NCBI GenBank assembly: GCA_012032345.1
Contig: JAAUQI010000002.1
Span: 62,001-126,000, forward strand
Reading direction: 5' to 3'
Length of the DNA stretch: 64,000 bases
Source of the DNA: Leptolyngbyaceae cyanobacterium RM1_1_2
Lineage (GTDB): Bacteria; Cyanobacteriota; Cyanobacteriia; Phormidesmidales; Phormidesmidaceae
The position numbers and the translations under genes were made by a program. Shown in pieces: positions 54,913 through 64,000 of the stretch; position 1 is the stretch's first letter; each line of letters starts with the position of its first letter. The notes beneath the pieces are model-generated. The model was given only the letters and a program-made list of their open reading frames with translations, did no database searches and had not been told where the DNA came from.

Positions 54913-56459
54913 TGCCCCTAGTCTTGCTGGTGGTTTTACTCGGTGCGGCCCTCAAAGGGCAAAGTGAGCCAAAAAGCTCAACCCGAACGACCAAAATACT
55001 GCCGCCTGCGACTGATGCCGACGTTTATGAGGACGACGAGCCTGAGGTGCGGATTGAGATTCCAGATCTGCTGCCTGTTGCCCCGGAGAGTCTCCCGGAG
55101 CAGCCGCCAATAGCAAACCCAGAAGACAAGCTGACTCAGGCCAGGTTAGCCCTAGCGGAGGGAATTCGTCAGGCAGATCTGGGGCACTACGAGACGGCAC
55201 TGAATTGCCTACATCAGGCGATCGAGGCGGCTGATCTAGAGCGGCTCAAAGCTACTGCCGGGGGGACTGCCTCACCCAGTCTGGCAGCACTTTTGGCAGG
55301 CAGCCTGATTCGCCGAGGCATGGTTTTAGCTAAGGTGGGACGGGCTGATGAAGCGAGGGAGAGCTTTGATGCAGCGCTAGCGCTACAACCCGCCTCTATA
55401 ACAGCACTCAGAGGCAAACATGCTCTATTGCAGCAGCGGCAGCCAGAAGGTTTGGCGGGATCGCTGCCCGCCGATAATTCAGACCATCAAGGGCTAACAG
55501 AGGCCGATACCATCGCTCTTACCGGCTCGCTGCCTGATTTTCCTGACCTGATAATTCCTGCAAATGGGTCAAAAACGGACGAGACAGCGCTATCCGGTAC
55601 TCGACTGCCAATTAACTGGCCCGACCTGCCGCAGCTAGAAGATATCAAACCCACGCTAGAGACAGACAAAATTGCTGACTTTGATCCGGTAACTATGACT
55701 GGAAGGCCGCAATCCTCAGAAGACGTTCCCGAAACTCTGCTGCAAGCTATTGAAGAACTGCCTGCCGAAGCTGAAAACGTGCCGTGGCTGGCCAGTACGG
55801 TAGCGCAGAGATCAGAGTCTGAGGCGGCTGATGTCCCCGCCGATTTACAGGCCGCTATTGCCGAACTGCCTGAAGAAGCTGCAATTCTGCCCTGGGCCAA
55901 ACCTGCCGCAGCAAAACTCTCTCTAATGAATACTCGGGTTGAGGCAGTTGCTCCGGCCCCTGAGCCTATTGCCCCCCTAGAAGCTGCTACCAAACCCGAC
56001 CAGGATCTGCCAGAGGATATTTTACAGGCCATGCAGGTGATGCCTGACTATATCGCTCAGAGTCCGGCAGCCGTCAGGGCGCAAACCGCGACGATAGACG
56101 CTACCCAGTCGCCAGAGCGCTCACTAGATCAGCTGTCAGATCAGCCGCCAGCCGCCAATCTTAGTCTAAGTCGCTGCGATTCTCAATGGGCCTATGCGCA
56201 TTGGGATCTTTCGCCTCAGCAAATACAGCAGCTAGCTGACTCCAATAGCCTGCTGGCGCTACGCCTTTACGATGTGACAGACTGGCAGCCACAACAGCCC
56301 TTACCCCGCGATTTTCAGCAGCAGGAATGCTACCGGATGGCGCGAGACTGGTATTTGCCTATTGCAGCCAGCGATCGCAGTTATCTAGTCGAACTGGGCT
56401 ATTTCACGCCTGACAAACGCTGGCAAAAGCTGGTGCGATCGGCCCCGTTACGCTTTTGA
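54894..56459 (+). CDS. membrane-anchored TPR / DUF4912 protein
   Basis: 521 residues from ATG 54894; GTG 54864 and ATG 54912 are also possible. An N-terminal helix (WVVMPLVLLVVLLGAALKG) anchors it. A TPR-like region lies at about 90-185 (LALAEGIRQADLGHYETALN, ARESFDAALALQP). The middle has three repeats of an acidic motif ending in AxxELPxEA. The C-terminus (about 425-520) is a DUF4912 domain: CDSQWAYAHWDLSPQQIQQL, ALRLYDVTDW, YLVELGYFTPDKRWQKLVRS. The overlap with the binding-protein gene argues for a shared membrane complex. Confidence 0.8.
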   Translation: MARWVVMPLVLLVVLLGAALKGQSEPKSSTRTTKILPPATDADVYEDDEPEVRIEIPDLLPVAPESLPEQPPIANPEDKLTQARLALAEGIRQADLGHYETALNCLHQAIEAADLERLKATAGGTASPSLAALLAGSLIRRGMVLAKVGRADEARESFDAALALQPASITALRGKHALLQQRQPEGLAGSLPADNSDHQGLTEADTIALTGSLPDFPDLIIPANGSKTDETALSGTRLPINWPDLPQLEDIKPTLETDKIADFDPVTMTGRPQSSEDVPETLLQAIEELPAEAENVPWLASTVAQRSESEAADVPADLQAAIAELPEEAAILPWAKPAAAKLSLMNTRVEAVAPAPEPIAPLEAATKPDQDLPEDILQAMQVMPDYIAQSPAAVRAQTATIDATQSPERSLDQLSDQPPAANLSLSRCDSQWAYAHWDLSPQQIQQLADSNSLLALRLYDVTDWQPQQPLPRDFQQQECYRMARDWYLPIAASDRSYLVELGYFTPDKRWQKLVRSAPLRF

Positions 56460-56473
56460 TTTTTTGATTTTGA

Positions 56474-56986
56474 TTAAGAGAGAAAGGCGGGCGTGCGATC
56501 GCCTGTTTCCGGTACCTGATCATCCGCTTGTCTACCTTCTGCCTTGAGCTGATTCAGGGTTTCTACAAAGTCTGTAATACCCTGAAACTGTCGATACACG
56601 GAGGCAAATCGTACATAGGCAACTTCATTGAGAGACTGCAAGTGTGCCAGTACCCGTTCGCCAATCTCGCGGCTGCTAATTTCACGAGAAGGCCGCTGCT
56701 GTAGTTCAGCTTCAATGTCGTCTACCATAGACTCAATGGCGGGCTGGGGCACGTCAGTCTTTTCACAGGCGCGAATGATACCGAGCAGCAGTTTGGAATG
56801 GTCAAAAACTTCGCGATCGCCACTGCGCTTAATCACCGTAATGGGCACCTGCTCAATCCGTTCGTAAGTTGTAAATCTGCGGCTACAGCGCAGGCATTCA
56901 CGCCGCCGTCGAATGCTGCGACCTGACTCAGCAGCACGAGACTCCAAAACACGGTTATCAGTATGTTGACAAAACGGGCATTGCAT
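56474..56986 (-). CDS. nrdR: transcriptional repressor NrdR
   Basis: 170 residues from ATG 56986. Zinc ribbon with Cys 3, 6, 31 and 34 ([10 protein letters not shown]...ECLRCSRRF), then an ATP-cone ([39 protein letters not shown]). It represses ribonucleotide reductase genes when dATP is high; no nrd gene is in this window. The C-terminal tail beyond the ATP-cone ([14 protein letters not shown]) is extra and acidic. A GGGGGAG sequence precedes the start. Confidence 0.94.
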   Translation of the reverse strand: MQCPFCQHTDNRVLESRAAESGRSIRRRRECLRCSRRFTTYERIEQVPITVIKRSGDREVFDHSKLLLGIIRACEKTDVPQPAIESMVDDIEAELQQRPSREISSREIGERVLAHLQSLNEVAYVRFASVYRQFQGITDFVETLNQLKAEGRQADDQVPETGDRTPAFLS

Positions 56987-57084
56987 AAGCAACTCCCCCC
57001 GGAGGGTGCAATCAACTCGAAAGCGCTCAGTCAGACAAACTCTGCAAAAGCGCTGCGTAATCTTCTATATCCTCCGATCTACCT

Positions 57085-57146
57085 GCAAAAAAACAGAAAG
57101 TAGAGGCAGGCTGCTTGGAAAAACCAAGACGCCTTGCCTCTACTTT
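57085..57146 (-). terminator. terminator of the psbB-psbT transcript
   Basis: A long hairpin with arms AAAGTAGAGGCA (57097-57108) and complement (57135-57146), extended inward by CTTGG/CCAAG. On the minus strand it is followed by CTGTTTTTTT. Confidence 0.75.
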
Positions 57147-57192
57147 AATCAAAAACGGACCTCAATCTAAAAGTTAGATCGTAAGTTCCTCA

Positions 57193-57289
57193 CTAATCTT
57201 TAGGAATGCGAGGAGGTTCCCGGAACGCTATTGCAAAAAGAGCGTTCCAATAATCAATGCAAAATCAGAATGTAAGCGACGCTTTCCAT
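57193..57289 (-). CDS. psbT: photosystem II protein PsbT, two apparent single-base losses
   Basis: Too short and broken for a normal search. From the ATG at 57289 the strand reads MESVAYILIL, then the frame fails. Restoring one base at 57260 and one in the A5 run 57235-57239 yields ALIIGTLFFAIAFREPPRIP then KD and a stop at 57193-57195. This is the complete 32-residue PsbT. It is a single-helix subunit at the PSII dimer interface and normally follows psbB, as here (119-nt gap). Both losses are in a well-conserved photosystem gene, so sequence error is likely. Confidence 0.85.
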
Positions 57290-57408
57290 AACTAGAAAAT
57301 CCTGCTCTTACTAACTATTTACAGCTTACAGGCTCTTTAGAGGAGTAGGCAGAGATTGAACAGACAAGTTTGAGCCGCTCAGTCCCCGGCCTACCTATTA
57401 AAAAAAGG

Positions 57409-58941
57409 CTAAGTTAGCTCCGACTTGCGGGTAGATTTGTCACCTACCTTAGCAAAGAAGCCCCACTCTACCTGCTCAGGAGAAAGATCGGGGTCTACTC
57501 CAGCAAAGACATCTCGGAACAGCGTCCGAGAACCATGCCAGATATGACCAAAGAAAAACAGTAAAGCAAAGACCGCATGGCCGTAGGTAAACCAACCGCG
57601 AGGACTCGTGCGGAAAACGCCGTCAGAATCCAGGGTTTCACGATCAAACTCGAAAGGTTCACCTAGCTGCGACTTGCGGGCAAAGCGCTTGACAATAGCC
57701 GGATCAGAAAACTCTTGACCTGCTAGTTCGCCACCATAAATCTTAACCGTTACCCCAGTCTGCTCAAAACTGTACTTAGACTCAGCTCGACGAAAAGGAA
57801 TATCTGCTCGAACAATGCCGTCGCTGTCAACTAAGAGAACCGGGAAAGTCTCAAAGAAGTTAGGCAGACGACGCACCGTCAATTCTCGGCCCTCACCGTC
57901 TGTAAAGACCGGATGCCCCAGCCAGGTTTGAGCAATACCGTCACCTGAGTTCATCGGGCCGACCCGGAATAAGCCACCTTTAGAGGGGCTGTTGCCGACA
58001 TAGTCGTAAAAAGCAAGCTTTTCAGGAATGTTGGCATAAGCCTGAGCTGCGCTCAGACCCGCTGCCATATCCGCCTGGGCACGACGCTCAATCTCCTGCT
58101 TGAAGTAGTTACCATCCCACTGGTAGCGGGTAGGGCCAAACAGCTCAATTGGCGTAGTCGCGCTGCCGTACCACATAGTACCAGCCACGATAAAAGCCGC
58201 AAAGAAAACGGCGGCAATACTGCTTGAAAGCACGGTTTCGATATTACCCATCCTCAGAGCCTTGTAAAGCCGCTGAGGGGGCCGCACCGTTAGGTGAAAC
58301 AGACCGGCAATAATGCCGACAATTCCCGCTGCAATGTGGTGAGCCGCCACACCTCCAGGGTTGAAGGGGTTGAACCCCGCTGGCCCCCACTCTGGCGCGA
58401 CTGCCTGGACGTGGCCCGTCAGACCGTAGGGATCAGATACCCACATACCAGGTCCCCAAAGACCTGTCAGGTGAAAAGCCCCAAAGCCAAAGCAGAGAAG
58501 ACCCGACAAAAATAGATGAATGCCAAACATTTTGGGTAAGTCTAGAGCTGCCTCTCCGGTACGCGGATCGGTGAACAGTTCTAAATCCCAGTAAACCCAG
58601 TGCCAGCAGGCGGCTAAGAATAGCAGACCTGAAAGTACGATGTGAGCTGCCGCAACGCCCTCAAAAGACCAGAAGCCGGGGTCGATAGCAGAGCCACCTG
58701 TGACGCTCCAGCCGCCCCAAGATTCAGTCACACCCAAACGGGCCATAAAGGGCAGTACAAACATGCCCTGACGCCACATTGGGTTTAGTGCAGGATCGCT
58801 AGGATCAAAAGTTGCTAGCTCAAATAGAGCCATTGAGCCAGCCCAACCTGCCACTAGGGCGGTGTGCATCAAATGCACAGAGATCAGCCGCCCTGGATCG
58901 TTCAGAACGACTGTATGGACTCGGTACCAGGGTAGTCCCAT
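57409..58941 (-). CDS. psbB: photosystem II CP47 chlorophyll-binding protein
   Basis: 510 residues, full length. Core antenna of photosystem II in the thylakoid membrane. Begins [20 protein letters not shown], has six membrane helices with paired chlorophyll-ligand His ([51 protein letters not shown], the end [17 protein letters not shown]), and the large lumenal loop between helices 5 and 6. The start has a strong AAGGAGGAG ribosome site. It is co-oriented with psbT and divergent from the ferredoxin-psbM genes. Confidence 0.97.
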   Translation of the reverse strand: MGLPWYRVHTVVLNDPGRLISVHLMHTALVAGWAGSMALFELATFDPSDPALNPMWRQGMFVLPFMARLGVTESWGGWSVTGGSAIDPGFWSFEGVAAAHIVLSGLLFLAACWHWVYWDLELFTDPRTGEAALDLPKMFGIHLFLSGLLCFGFGAFHLTGLWGPGMWVSDPYGLTGHVQAVAPEWGPAGFNPFNPGGVAAHHIAAGIVGIIAGLFHLTVRPPQRLYKALRMGNIETVLSSSIAAVFFAAFIVAGTMWYGSATTPIELFGPTRYQWDGNYFKQEIERRAQADMAAGLSAAQAYANIPEKLAFYDYVGNSPSKGGLFRVGPMNSGDGIAQTWLGHPVFTDGEGRELTVRRLPNFFETFPVLLVDSDGIVRADIPFRRAESKYSFEQTGVTVKIYGGELAGQEFSDPAIVKRFARKSQLGEPFEFDRETLDSDGVFRTSPRGWFTYGHAVFALLFFFGHIWHGSRTLFRDVFAGVDPDLSPEQVEWGFFAKVGDKSTRKSELT

Positions 58942-59351
58942 TAGCTACGCTCCTCCTTGGATTTAGGTTTCAACAATTGCTTTTAGCTGTAGGTTAGGAT
59001 GCTAGATACTGATAAGCCTACCAGACTCGCAACCGCACCAAACCTTAGTTGATTTACTATCAAGCTTGTCAACGCTGCTGTTTTCTATCTGTCTATCTAT
59101 CTCTAAATTTTTCTGAATTTAGAGATAAATGAGAATGCCGACAGCAGAGGCTTGACAATAAAAATGTAAAAATGAAAGGGTATATAGAATTGTTCCACAA
59201 TGTTAATGCTCGTGGCAAGATACCTGGAGGTTCATTGTGAAGTCTTTTGGAGTTATCGGTCTATCAGGTTTCCTTGAAATATCTAGCAGTCCTTAGTTTG
59301 GCAAGTCCCTCACGCAGTTGGAAAAAACCTCAGCAAAGAGAAATTCTCTCA
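58942..59351. other. 410-nt divergent promoter region of psbB and the ferredoxin gene
   Basis: It holds a 12-bp inverted repeat at 59098-59127 and a TTGACA at 59152-59157 facing the ferredoxin gene, followed by AT-rich TATATA at 59181. The spacing to TATATA is too long (23 nt) for a standard promoter, so the exact elements are unresolved. Confidence 0.45.
59098..59127. repeat. 12-bp inverted repeat between psbB and ferredoxin
   Basis: TATCTCTAAATT (59098-59109) and AATTTAGAGATA (59116-59127) around six bases. No T run on either side, so operator or leader hairpin rather than terminator. Confidence 0.6.
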
Positions 59352-59696
59352 ATGGCGAATATTAAGTTTATTAAAGAAGATAAGGAAATCGTTGTCGCCG
59401 ATGGCGCTAACCTCAGGTACAAAGCGCTGGAAAATGACGTCGATATCTACACCTTCATGGGCAAGATGACGAACTGTGGTGGCTATGGTCAGTGTGGTAC
59501 CTGTGTAGTAGAAATCGCTGAGGGCCTGCAAAACCTTTCACCCCGCGCAGCAGTTGAGGAGCGTAAGCTCAAAAAGCGCCCTCCTAACTGCCGTTTGGCT
59601 TGTCAAACGATGGTAAACGGCCCGGTCAGCGTCATCACCAAGCCTGAAAAAAAAAGCGCTAAGCAGAGGAACAATCAGGCTAAGTCAACTAACTGA
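59352..59696 (+). CDS. 2Fe-2S ferredoxin-family protein
   Basis: 114 residues from ATG 59352 ([20 protein letters not shown]); the open frame starts 105 nt earlier at a GTG. The four cluster Cys are in [16 protein letters not shown] and [10 protein letters not shown]. The spacing is plant/adrenodoxin-like but the sequence differs from photosynthetic PetF: the C-terminus is basic ([15 protein letters not shown]). It lies upstream of psbM on the same strand and is divergent from psbB, an arrangement I associate with cyanobacteria. The electron partner is unknown. Confidence 0.87.
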   Translation: MANIKFIKEDKEIVVADGANLRYKALENDVDIYTFMGKMTNCGGYGQCGTCVVEIAEGLQNLSPRAAVEERKLKKRPPNCRLACQTMVNGPVSVITKPEKKSAKQRNNQAKSTN

Positions 59697-59817
59697 GTCT
59701 GGCTAGTCTTTCTGGCTGGTCTTAATGACTCAGCTGCAGCGATGATCGCGATCTGAGTTATATTCTGAGTGGCGACGGGTTTTGGTTGCAGTTTTTTTAA
59801 GTAGAGGCTAAAGATTA

Positions 59818-59928
59818 ATGGAAGTTAACAACCTAGGTTTTGTTGCTAGCATCCTGTTTGTGCTTGTACCTACCGTTTTTCTGCTAATTCTGTATATTCA
59901 GACTTCGAGCAAGCAGACGGGCAGCTAA
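59818..59928 (+). CDS. psbM: photosystem II protein PsbM
   Basis: 36 residues. [20 protein letters not shown] then [16 protein letters not shown], the complete PsbM single-helix protein. It sits at the dimer interface of PSII close to PsbT. 121 nt downstream of the ferredoxin gene. A very stable hairpin follows the stop. Confidence 0.94.
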   Translation: MEVNNLGFVASILFVLVPTVFLLILYIQTSSKQTGS

Positions 59929-59944
59929 GGCAGTTTTTGTTACA

Positions 59945-59992
59945 GATATAAAGAAGGGAGGCGATCGCCCGATCGCCTCCCTTCTTTATATC
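59945..59992. terminator. 22-bp hairpin after psbM
   Basis: Perfect 22-nt arms (59945-59966 and 59971-59992) with a 4-nt loop GCCC. The arms contain AAAGAAGGGAGGCGATC, and a HIP1 octamer GCGATCGC lies at the loop side. T-rich 3' end supports termination. Confidence 0.8.
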
Positions 59993-60360
59993 TAGCCCAT
60001 TATGCAGCGCCTTGGTGAAAATGCTTGCGATCTCTCCGGTGCCTCCGGTGGGCAGCGCGCCGCTCCACTCGTCTGCTTTACCGTCAGCCCTGATGTGGTC
60101 GAGAGAAAGCTAGTACAAACTTGGGAATCAGATGCTCTACGCCCGAACCGACACCCTAGTCAAGAGTTTTTAGCAATGGTGGGTTTAAATTCTGAATCAG
60201 CCAGTTGACAAAAACCGGCTTTCAGGTGCTAGGATTAGCGTAGAGAAAATATCGGTTGCAGCATTTGTTTCTAGTACCAACGAGTTTAAGCGTTTTTCCA
60301 CTAGCAGATTTCTCTCCGAAATTTCACCTCCCTACACTTTTCTAATTTTGGAGAACATCC
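59993..60360. other. intergenic region and long leader of the RNA-binding protein gene
   Basis: 368 nt with a weak open frame at 60002-60208 that has no ribosome site or family features. The last 150 nt are AT-rich, as in the untranslated leaders of cold-induced RRM genes. GGAG sits just before the ATG at 60361. Confidence 0.4.
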
Positions 60361-60669
60361 ATGTCAATTTACGTAGGTAACCTGTCCTATGAGGTTACAG
60401 AGGCTGATTTAAGCGCTGCTTTCGCAGATTACGGTTCAGTCAAGCGAGTTCAACTTCCTACCGATCGTGAAACCGGTCGCATGCGCGGCTTCGGTTTCGT
60501 TGAAATGGGATCAGAAGCTGAAGAAGCGGCTGCCATTGAAGCACTTGATGGTGCTGAGTGGATGGGCCGCGACCTGAAAGTCAACAAGGCTAAGCCTCGT
60601 GAAGATCGCGGAGGCTCCTTTGGGGGTGGACGCCGCAACAATAACTTCTCTCGGGGTGGCGGCTACTAG
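60361..60669 (+). CDS. RRM-domain RNA-binding protein (cyanobacterial Rbp type)
   Basis: 102 residues. A single RRM: RNP2 IYVGNLSYE and RNP1 RMRGFGFVEMG, with TDRETGRMRG between. The C-terminus is Gly/Arg-rich (GGSFGGGRRNNNFSRGGGY). These proteins bind RNA and are usually cold-inducible; they have been linked to mRNA localisation at thylakoids in some species. Strong GGAG ribosome site. Followed by a terminator. Confidence 0.93.
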   Translation: MSIYVGNLSYEVTEADLSAAFADYGSVKRVQLPTDRETGRMRGFGFVEMGSEAEEAAAIEALDGAEWMGRDLKVNKAKPREDRGGSFGGGRRNNNFSRGGGY

Positions 60670-60749
60670 ACATATGTCAGAGCCTTGCCTGAAGCGCCTT
60701 GCTTCTTAGGCTGCCAAAAATCTTTTTCTAAAGATTAGACTTCATGAAG

Positions 60750-60778
60750 AGTTCAGGTAGAAATGCCTGAACTTTTTT
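60750..60778 (+). terminator. terminator after the RRM gene
   Basis: Arms AGTTCAGG (60750-60757) and CCTGAACT (60766-60773), then TTTTT. Confidence 0.8.
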
Positions 60779-60893
60779 CGATCTTGAACCTCTTTTGCTC
60801 AAGAATTTTGCCTCTGCTCTGTCCGCTTCAGGCGATCGCTGCTGCCATATCCGGGGCGCAACTGTGAGACAATACGGTTTTACAGGAGATGCT

Positions 60894-61214
60894 ATGGCTG
60901 CTTACATTCAAGATGAAGCCGAGTTTGACACACTGCTAGAGTCTGAGCCAGTCTTTGTAGTAGACTGCACAGCGTCTTGGTGCGGCCCGTGTAAGCTGAT
61001 TGCGCCTCTAATTGACCAGCTGGCTGAGGCTTATAGCGATCGCGCCAAAGTTCTTAAGCTAGACCTTGACGAAAATAAATCTGTTGCCAAGCGCTTTGGT
61101 ATCCGCAGCATTCCCGCAGTCATGTATTTTAAGCAGGGAGAGCTAGCCGAAACTCTGGTCGGGGCTAAGCCTTACGAAGAATTTAGCAGCGCTTTAGACA
61201 AGCACCTGGCCTAA
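60894..61214 (+). CDS. trxA: thioredoxin
   Basis: 106 residues from ATG 60894; the open frame extends 99 nt upstream. Active site WCGPC in VVDCTASWCGPCKLIAPLID, cis-Pro in RSIPAVMYF. Reduces disulphides in target proteins; MsrA encoded at 21 kb is a typical client. Close to the m-type/A-type pattern, although TASWCGPC and the N-terminus are slightly divergent. Ends before a G/C-run hairpin. Confidence 0.93.
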   Translation: MAAYIQDEAEFDTLLESEPVFVVDCTASWCGPCKLIAPLIDQLAEAYSDRAKVLKLDLDENKSVAKRFGIRSIPAVMYFKQGELAETLVGAKPYEEFSSALDKHLA

Positions 61215-61243
61215 TTTTTGCTCAAATACTTTTTACTTAAATA

Positions 61244-61269
61244 GGGGGGGCACATAGCCTGCGCCCCCC
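61244..61269. terminator. G/C-run hairpin between trxA and chlH
   Basis: A G7 run ending GGGGGGC (61245-61251) pairs with GCCCCCC (61263-61269). It lies between convergent genes. On the minus strand it is followed by TATTTAAGTAAAAAG, so it may act on either side. Confidence 0.5.
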
Positions 61270-61292
61270 GGAAAAACAATCAACCCAAAGAA

Positions 61293-64000
61293 TTAGTCGT
61301 CGATACCCTCGATGCGGTCTTCGACCTCTTGGTAAAGCTCCTGCAGCCGTTCGATATTTTCGTCGCTGGTTTCCCAATAGCCGCGCCCGTTCACTTCTAG
61401 CAGAGTAGACACCATGCGGCGGAAGGAGTTGGGATTGAGATCCATCAGCCGCTTACACATCTCCGCATCTTTGATGAAAGTGTCGTTGGTGTCTTCATAG
61501 ACCCAGTTATCTACCGCATCTGCCGTGGCTGACCAGCCCATTGTGTTGACCAGTCGCTTTGACAGCTCGCGCACGCCTTCATAGCCGTGGCTGAGCATAC
61601 CCTCATACCACTTGGGGTTAAGCATCTTGGTACGAGCATCTAGGCGCACTGTCTCAGAGAGAGTCCGTACCTGGGCGTTGGCAGTGGTGGTATCAGCAAT
61701 ATAAGCAGCAGGCTTGGTACCGTCTCCCCGCAGCTTAGCTACGACCTTAGTAGGATCAGAGTCAAAGTAGTGAGAAACGTCAGTCAGGGAAATTTCTGAC
61801 GAGTCCAGGTTTTGAAAAGTCACGTCGGCGGTTTTTAAGCTGGCCTCAAACACCTGGCGCGACTGATCCATCATGCCGGGGTTGTCTGAGTTAAAGGCAA
61901 AAGACTTGCGCTTTAGATACATTTCCTGAAGTTCGCCTTCATCTTCCCAGGTGCTGTTTTCGACTGCCAGGTTAATGTTTGACGAATAAGAACCGGAGGC
62001 GTTAGAGAAGACGCGGGTAGCGGCCTGCCGCAGAGAAATCCCCATGTCTTCGGCCTGCTTGATGGCGTGCTTGCGGACGAAATTCATTTCTAGTGGCTCA
62101 TCGGCTTCAGCCGCCATCTTGATCGCTTTATCCAGCAGCGCCATCTGGTTAATAAATAGGTCGCGGAAAACGCCAGAGCAGTTGATCACCACGTCAATTC
62201 GCGGTCGGCCTAGCTCTTCTAACGGCAGCAGCTCTAGCTTATTCACCCGGCCCAAAGCATCCGGCACGGGCTTGGCCCCGACAAACCAGAGAATCTGGGC
62301 TAGAGATTCGCCATAGGTTTTGATGTTGTCCGTACCCCAGAGCACGCTGGCAATGGTTTCGGGGTAAGCGCCGCCGTTGTCTTGGCGCTGGCGTTCCAGC
62401 AGGCGATCAACGACAATTTTGGCTGACTGGATCGCCGCCGTCGTCGGGATTGACTGGGGATCTAGGGCGTGAATGTTTTTACCTGTCGGCAACACGTCCG
62501 GGTTGCGAATTGGATCGCCGCCGGGGCCAGGTAGGACGTACTCACCTGCCAAAGCCTTGAGCAGAGCGCCCAGCTCGTTGTCGGCACACACCTGCTTCAG
62601 ACAAAACTCCAGGTACTCCATCAGCGGCTTCAGCGCTTCGGTGTCTACCTGGGTATAGCCAGCTTCGTGTAAGGCTTTCACCCAGGGTTCTTTGCGGCCA
62701 ATGTTGAGGAAGCTGAGCCGCGACACCATTGAGACCCGGCCTTCGGCGTCAATTTGCTCATGAACCAGGGCGGTTACAGCCTCTCTAGCGCCGTTATTGA
62801 TGTCGTAGAGAAGCTGCACGTCTTCAAGGATGCCGCGATCGCTGTTGCTGTAGATTTGATCAATGTCGCGGCTGAGGCTTTCAGCAATAATTCGCTGCAG
62901 GCTCTTAATGCCCTCCTCGTCGCGGTCGAGTCCGGCAATGTTGACCAGCGTGGCGATCGCCTCTTCTGCACTCGGTGGCTTGCCAATGACGTGCAGACCA
63001 CAGGGCAGCAGCCGCGACTCGATTTCCATTAGCCTGATGTAGACCTTGCCTACCAGATTGTCACGCTGCTCAGTTGAGAAGTTGGCGGCGTCTAGCAGGG
63101 CAGTTTCGCCAGCATTTTGGGACAGATTAGGGGCCAGCTCAGGGATATCTTTATCCAGATTGCAGATACGGGCCTGCTCAACAATGGCATTGACGATTTG
63201 CACGGCCCGACCGCTATCTTTGAGGGTCTGGTAAGAGCCAATCAGCTCGCTGAGTTCTTTGAGTCCCTTATAGAGTCCGGCATTTTCAGCCGGAGGAGTC
63301 AGGTAGCTGATCGTTTCTGCGTAGCTGCGGCGCTTAGCAATGGTGGCCTCGGAGGGATTGTTGGCGGCGTAGTAGTAAAGGTTAGGAATATTGCCAATCA
63401 AATTGTCAGGATAGCAGGCTGCCGACATGCCCATTTGCTTGCCGGGCATAAACTCTAGGGAGCCGTGAGTGCCGAAGTGTAGGACTGCGTCTGCCTGCCA
63501 GATTTGCTCTAAATAGGTGTAGTAAGCGGCAAAGCCGTGATGAGGGCTGGCCGAGCGCGAGAACAACAGCCGCATCGGGTCGCCTTCGTAGCCAAAGGTG
63601 GGCTGTACGCCAATAAAAAGATTGCCAAAGGCTTTGCCATAAATCAGCAGGTTTTGACCGTCGGTGTTGAGGTGTCCCGGCGGCGGCCCCCAGTTTTCTT
63701 CTAGGCTGATGGAGTAGGGTGTTAGCTGCTCATACTCCAGCACCGACATCCGGTAGGCAATGTTGAGTTCAGGAGAGGCATATTGGGCCTGAGCATCGTG
63801 AATCACTTCCTGCATCAGGGTTTCGGCAGAAGGCGGCAGGTTCTCAATGTGATAGCCGTTTTGCTGCATGGCTTCCATCACCTTGTAGATCGAGCCAAAC
63901 ACGTCTAGATAGGCGGCGGTACCGACGTTGCCCTTGTCGGGGGGGAAGCTGAAAACCGTAATGGCCAGCTTTTTGTCTAGCTTGGGCTTGCGGCGCAGGT
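61293..64000 (-). CDS. chlH: magnesium chelatase subunit H, 5' end outside the window
   Basis: The last 902 residues of a protein that usually has about 1330. The frame is open to the window edge (the reading before the in-window GTG continues [20 protein letters not shown]). Diagnostic segments: [60 protein letters not shown] and the C-terminus [14 protein letters not shown]. ChlH binds protoporphyrin IX and is the porphyrin-carrying subunit for Mg insertion with ChlI and ChlD; GUN4 (2.8 kb) activates it. No frameshift is seen here over 2.7 kb. Confidence 0.96.
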   Translation of the reverse strand, partial: LRRKPKLDKKLAITVFSFPPDKGNVGTAAYLDVFGSIYKVMEAMQQNGYHIENLPPSAETLMQEVIHDAQAQYASPELNIAYRMSVLEYEQLTPYSISLEENWGPPPGHLNTDGQNLLIYGKAFGNLFIGVQPTFGYEGDPMRLLFSRSASPHHGFAAYYTYLEQIWQADAVLHFGTHGSLEFMPGKQMGMSAACYPDNLIGNIPNLYYYAANNPSEATIAKRRSYAETISYLTPPAENAGLYKGLKELSELIGSYQTLKDSGRAVQIVNAIVEQARICNLDKDIPELAPNLSQNAGETALLDAANFSTEQRDNLVGKVYIRLMEIESRLLPCGLHVIGKPPSAEEAIATLVNIAGLDRDEEGIKSLQRIIAESLSRDIDQIYSNSDRGILEDVQLLYDINNGAREAVTALVHEQIDAEGRVSMVSRLSFLNIGRKEPWVKALHEAGYTQVDTEALKPLMEYLEFCLKQVCADNELGALLKALAGEYVLPGPGGDPIRNPDVLPTGKNIHALDPQSIPTTAAIQSAKIVVDRLLERQRQDNGGAYPETIASVLWGTDNIKTYGESLAQILWFVGAKPVPDALGRVNKLELLPLEELGRPRIDVVINCSGVFRDLFINQMALLDKAIKMAAEADEPLEMNFVRKHAIKQAEDMGISLRQAATRVFSNASGSYSSNINLAVENSTWEDEGELQEMYLKRKSFAFNSDNPGMMDQSRQVFEASLKTADVTFQNLDSSEISLTDVSHYFDSDPTKVVAKLRGDGTKPAAYIADTTTANAQVRTLSETVRLDARTKMLNPKWYEGMLSHGYEGVRELSKRLVNTMGWSATADAVDNWVYEDTNDTFIKDAEMCKRLMDLNPNSFRRMVSTLLEVNGRGYWETSDENIERLQELYQEVEDRIEGIDD

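Noticed and set aside
60002-60208. 68-codon open frame between psbM and the RRM gene
   Set aside because: No ribosome site, no family features, and starts 10 nt after a terminator hairpin in a region likely to be a leader.
1-64000. CRISPR array, prophage or biosynthetic cluster
   Set aside because: No regular direct repeats with spacers, no phage structural genes, and no NRPS/PKS or RiPP precursor pattern were seen.

Overview
The window is ordinary chromosome of a photosynthetic cyanobacterium. It encodes photosystem II genes (psbB, psbT, psbM), the chlorophyll enzymes ChlH and GUN4, cyanobacterial-type isocitrate dehydrogenase, glycogen phosphorylase and a UbiD decarboxylase. The HIP1 octamer GCGATCGC is scattered throughout. 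Gene density, protein style and the many GAF/REC signalling proteins suggest a Leptolyngbya-like filamentous form, but the genus cannot be fixed from the sequence alone.

Layout. 0-8.5 kb: a GST, a degenerate sensor kinase, gun4, a LuxR-type response regulator, icd behind an NtcA-type site, and two unknown proteins. 8.5-16.1 kb: DUF427 protein, an inactive-looking caspase-fold protein, rpmF, trpC, lpdA, a SpoU methyltransferase. 16.4-21.7 kb: tRNA-Leu(CAG), murA (two frameshifts), an M48 protease whose 3' end runs into tRNA-Leu(CAA), a RAYT-like relic, upp, msrA. 21.9-23.6 kb: a decayed ISAs1-family element and a 650-nt geneless gap with an NtcA-like promoter. 23.6-26.4 kb: a ferredoxin-MidA pair and dusB. 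26.4-28.5 kb: a graveyard of gene fragments. 28.5-33.7 kb: a diguanylate cyclase and an adenylate cyclase, both fused to receiver domains, then a LysR pseudogene. 33.9-48.8 kb: ubiD, an EEP-family hydrolase, a YdeI-like protein, mutS (frameshift), a copper ATPase (two frameshifts), a DUF4870 protein, a CPBP protease (frameshift), a double histidine phosphatase, a dihydroorotase-like protein and an XRE regulator with an operator-like palindrome. 48.9-57 kb: FTR1, glgP, tRNA-His, a GNAT, a PstS-like protein, a DUF4912 protein, nrdR. 57-64 kb: psbT and psbB divergent from ferredoxin and psbM, then an RRM protein, trxA, and chlH running off the right edge.

The strongest window-wide pattern is single-base indels, mostly at short homopolymers, that break conserved genes: murA twice, psbT twice, the copper ATPase twice, mutS, the CPBP protease, a transposase and a DUF4160 gene. 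Their number and their presence in murA point mainly to sequencing error. True decay is shown separately by larger internal deletions in the LysR, DUF4160, Uma2, transposase and membrane-protein relics. No CRISPR array, prophage, secretion or defence island was seen. The most testable new ideas are the candidate NtcA-driven small RNA near 23.06 kb, the 19-nt operator at 48.08-48.14 kb, the protease/tRNA overlap, and a set of enzyme-fold proteins that have lost catalytic residues.
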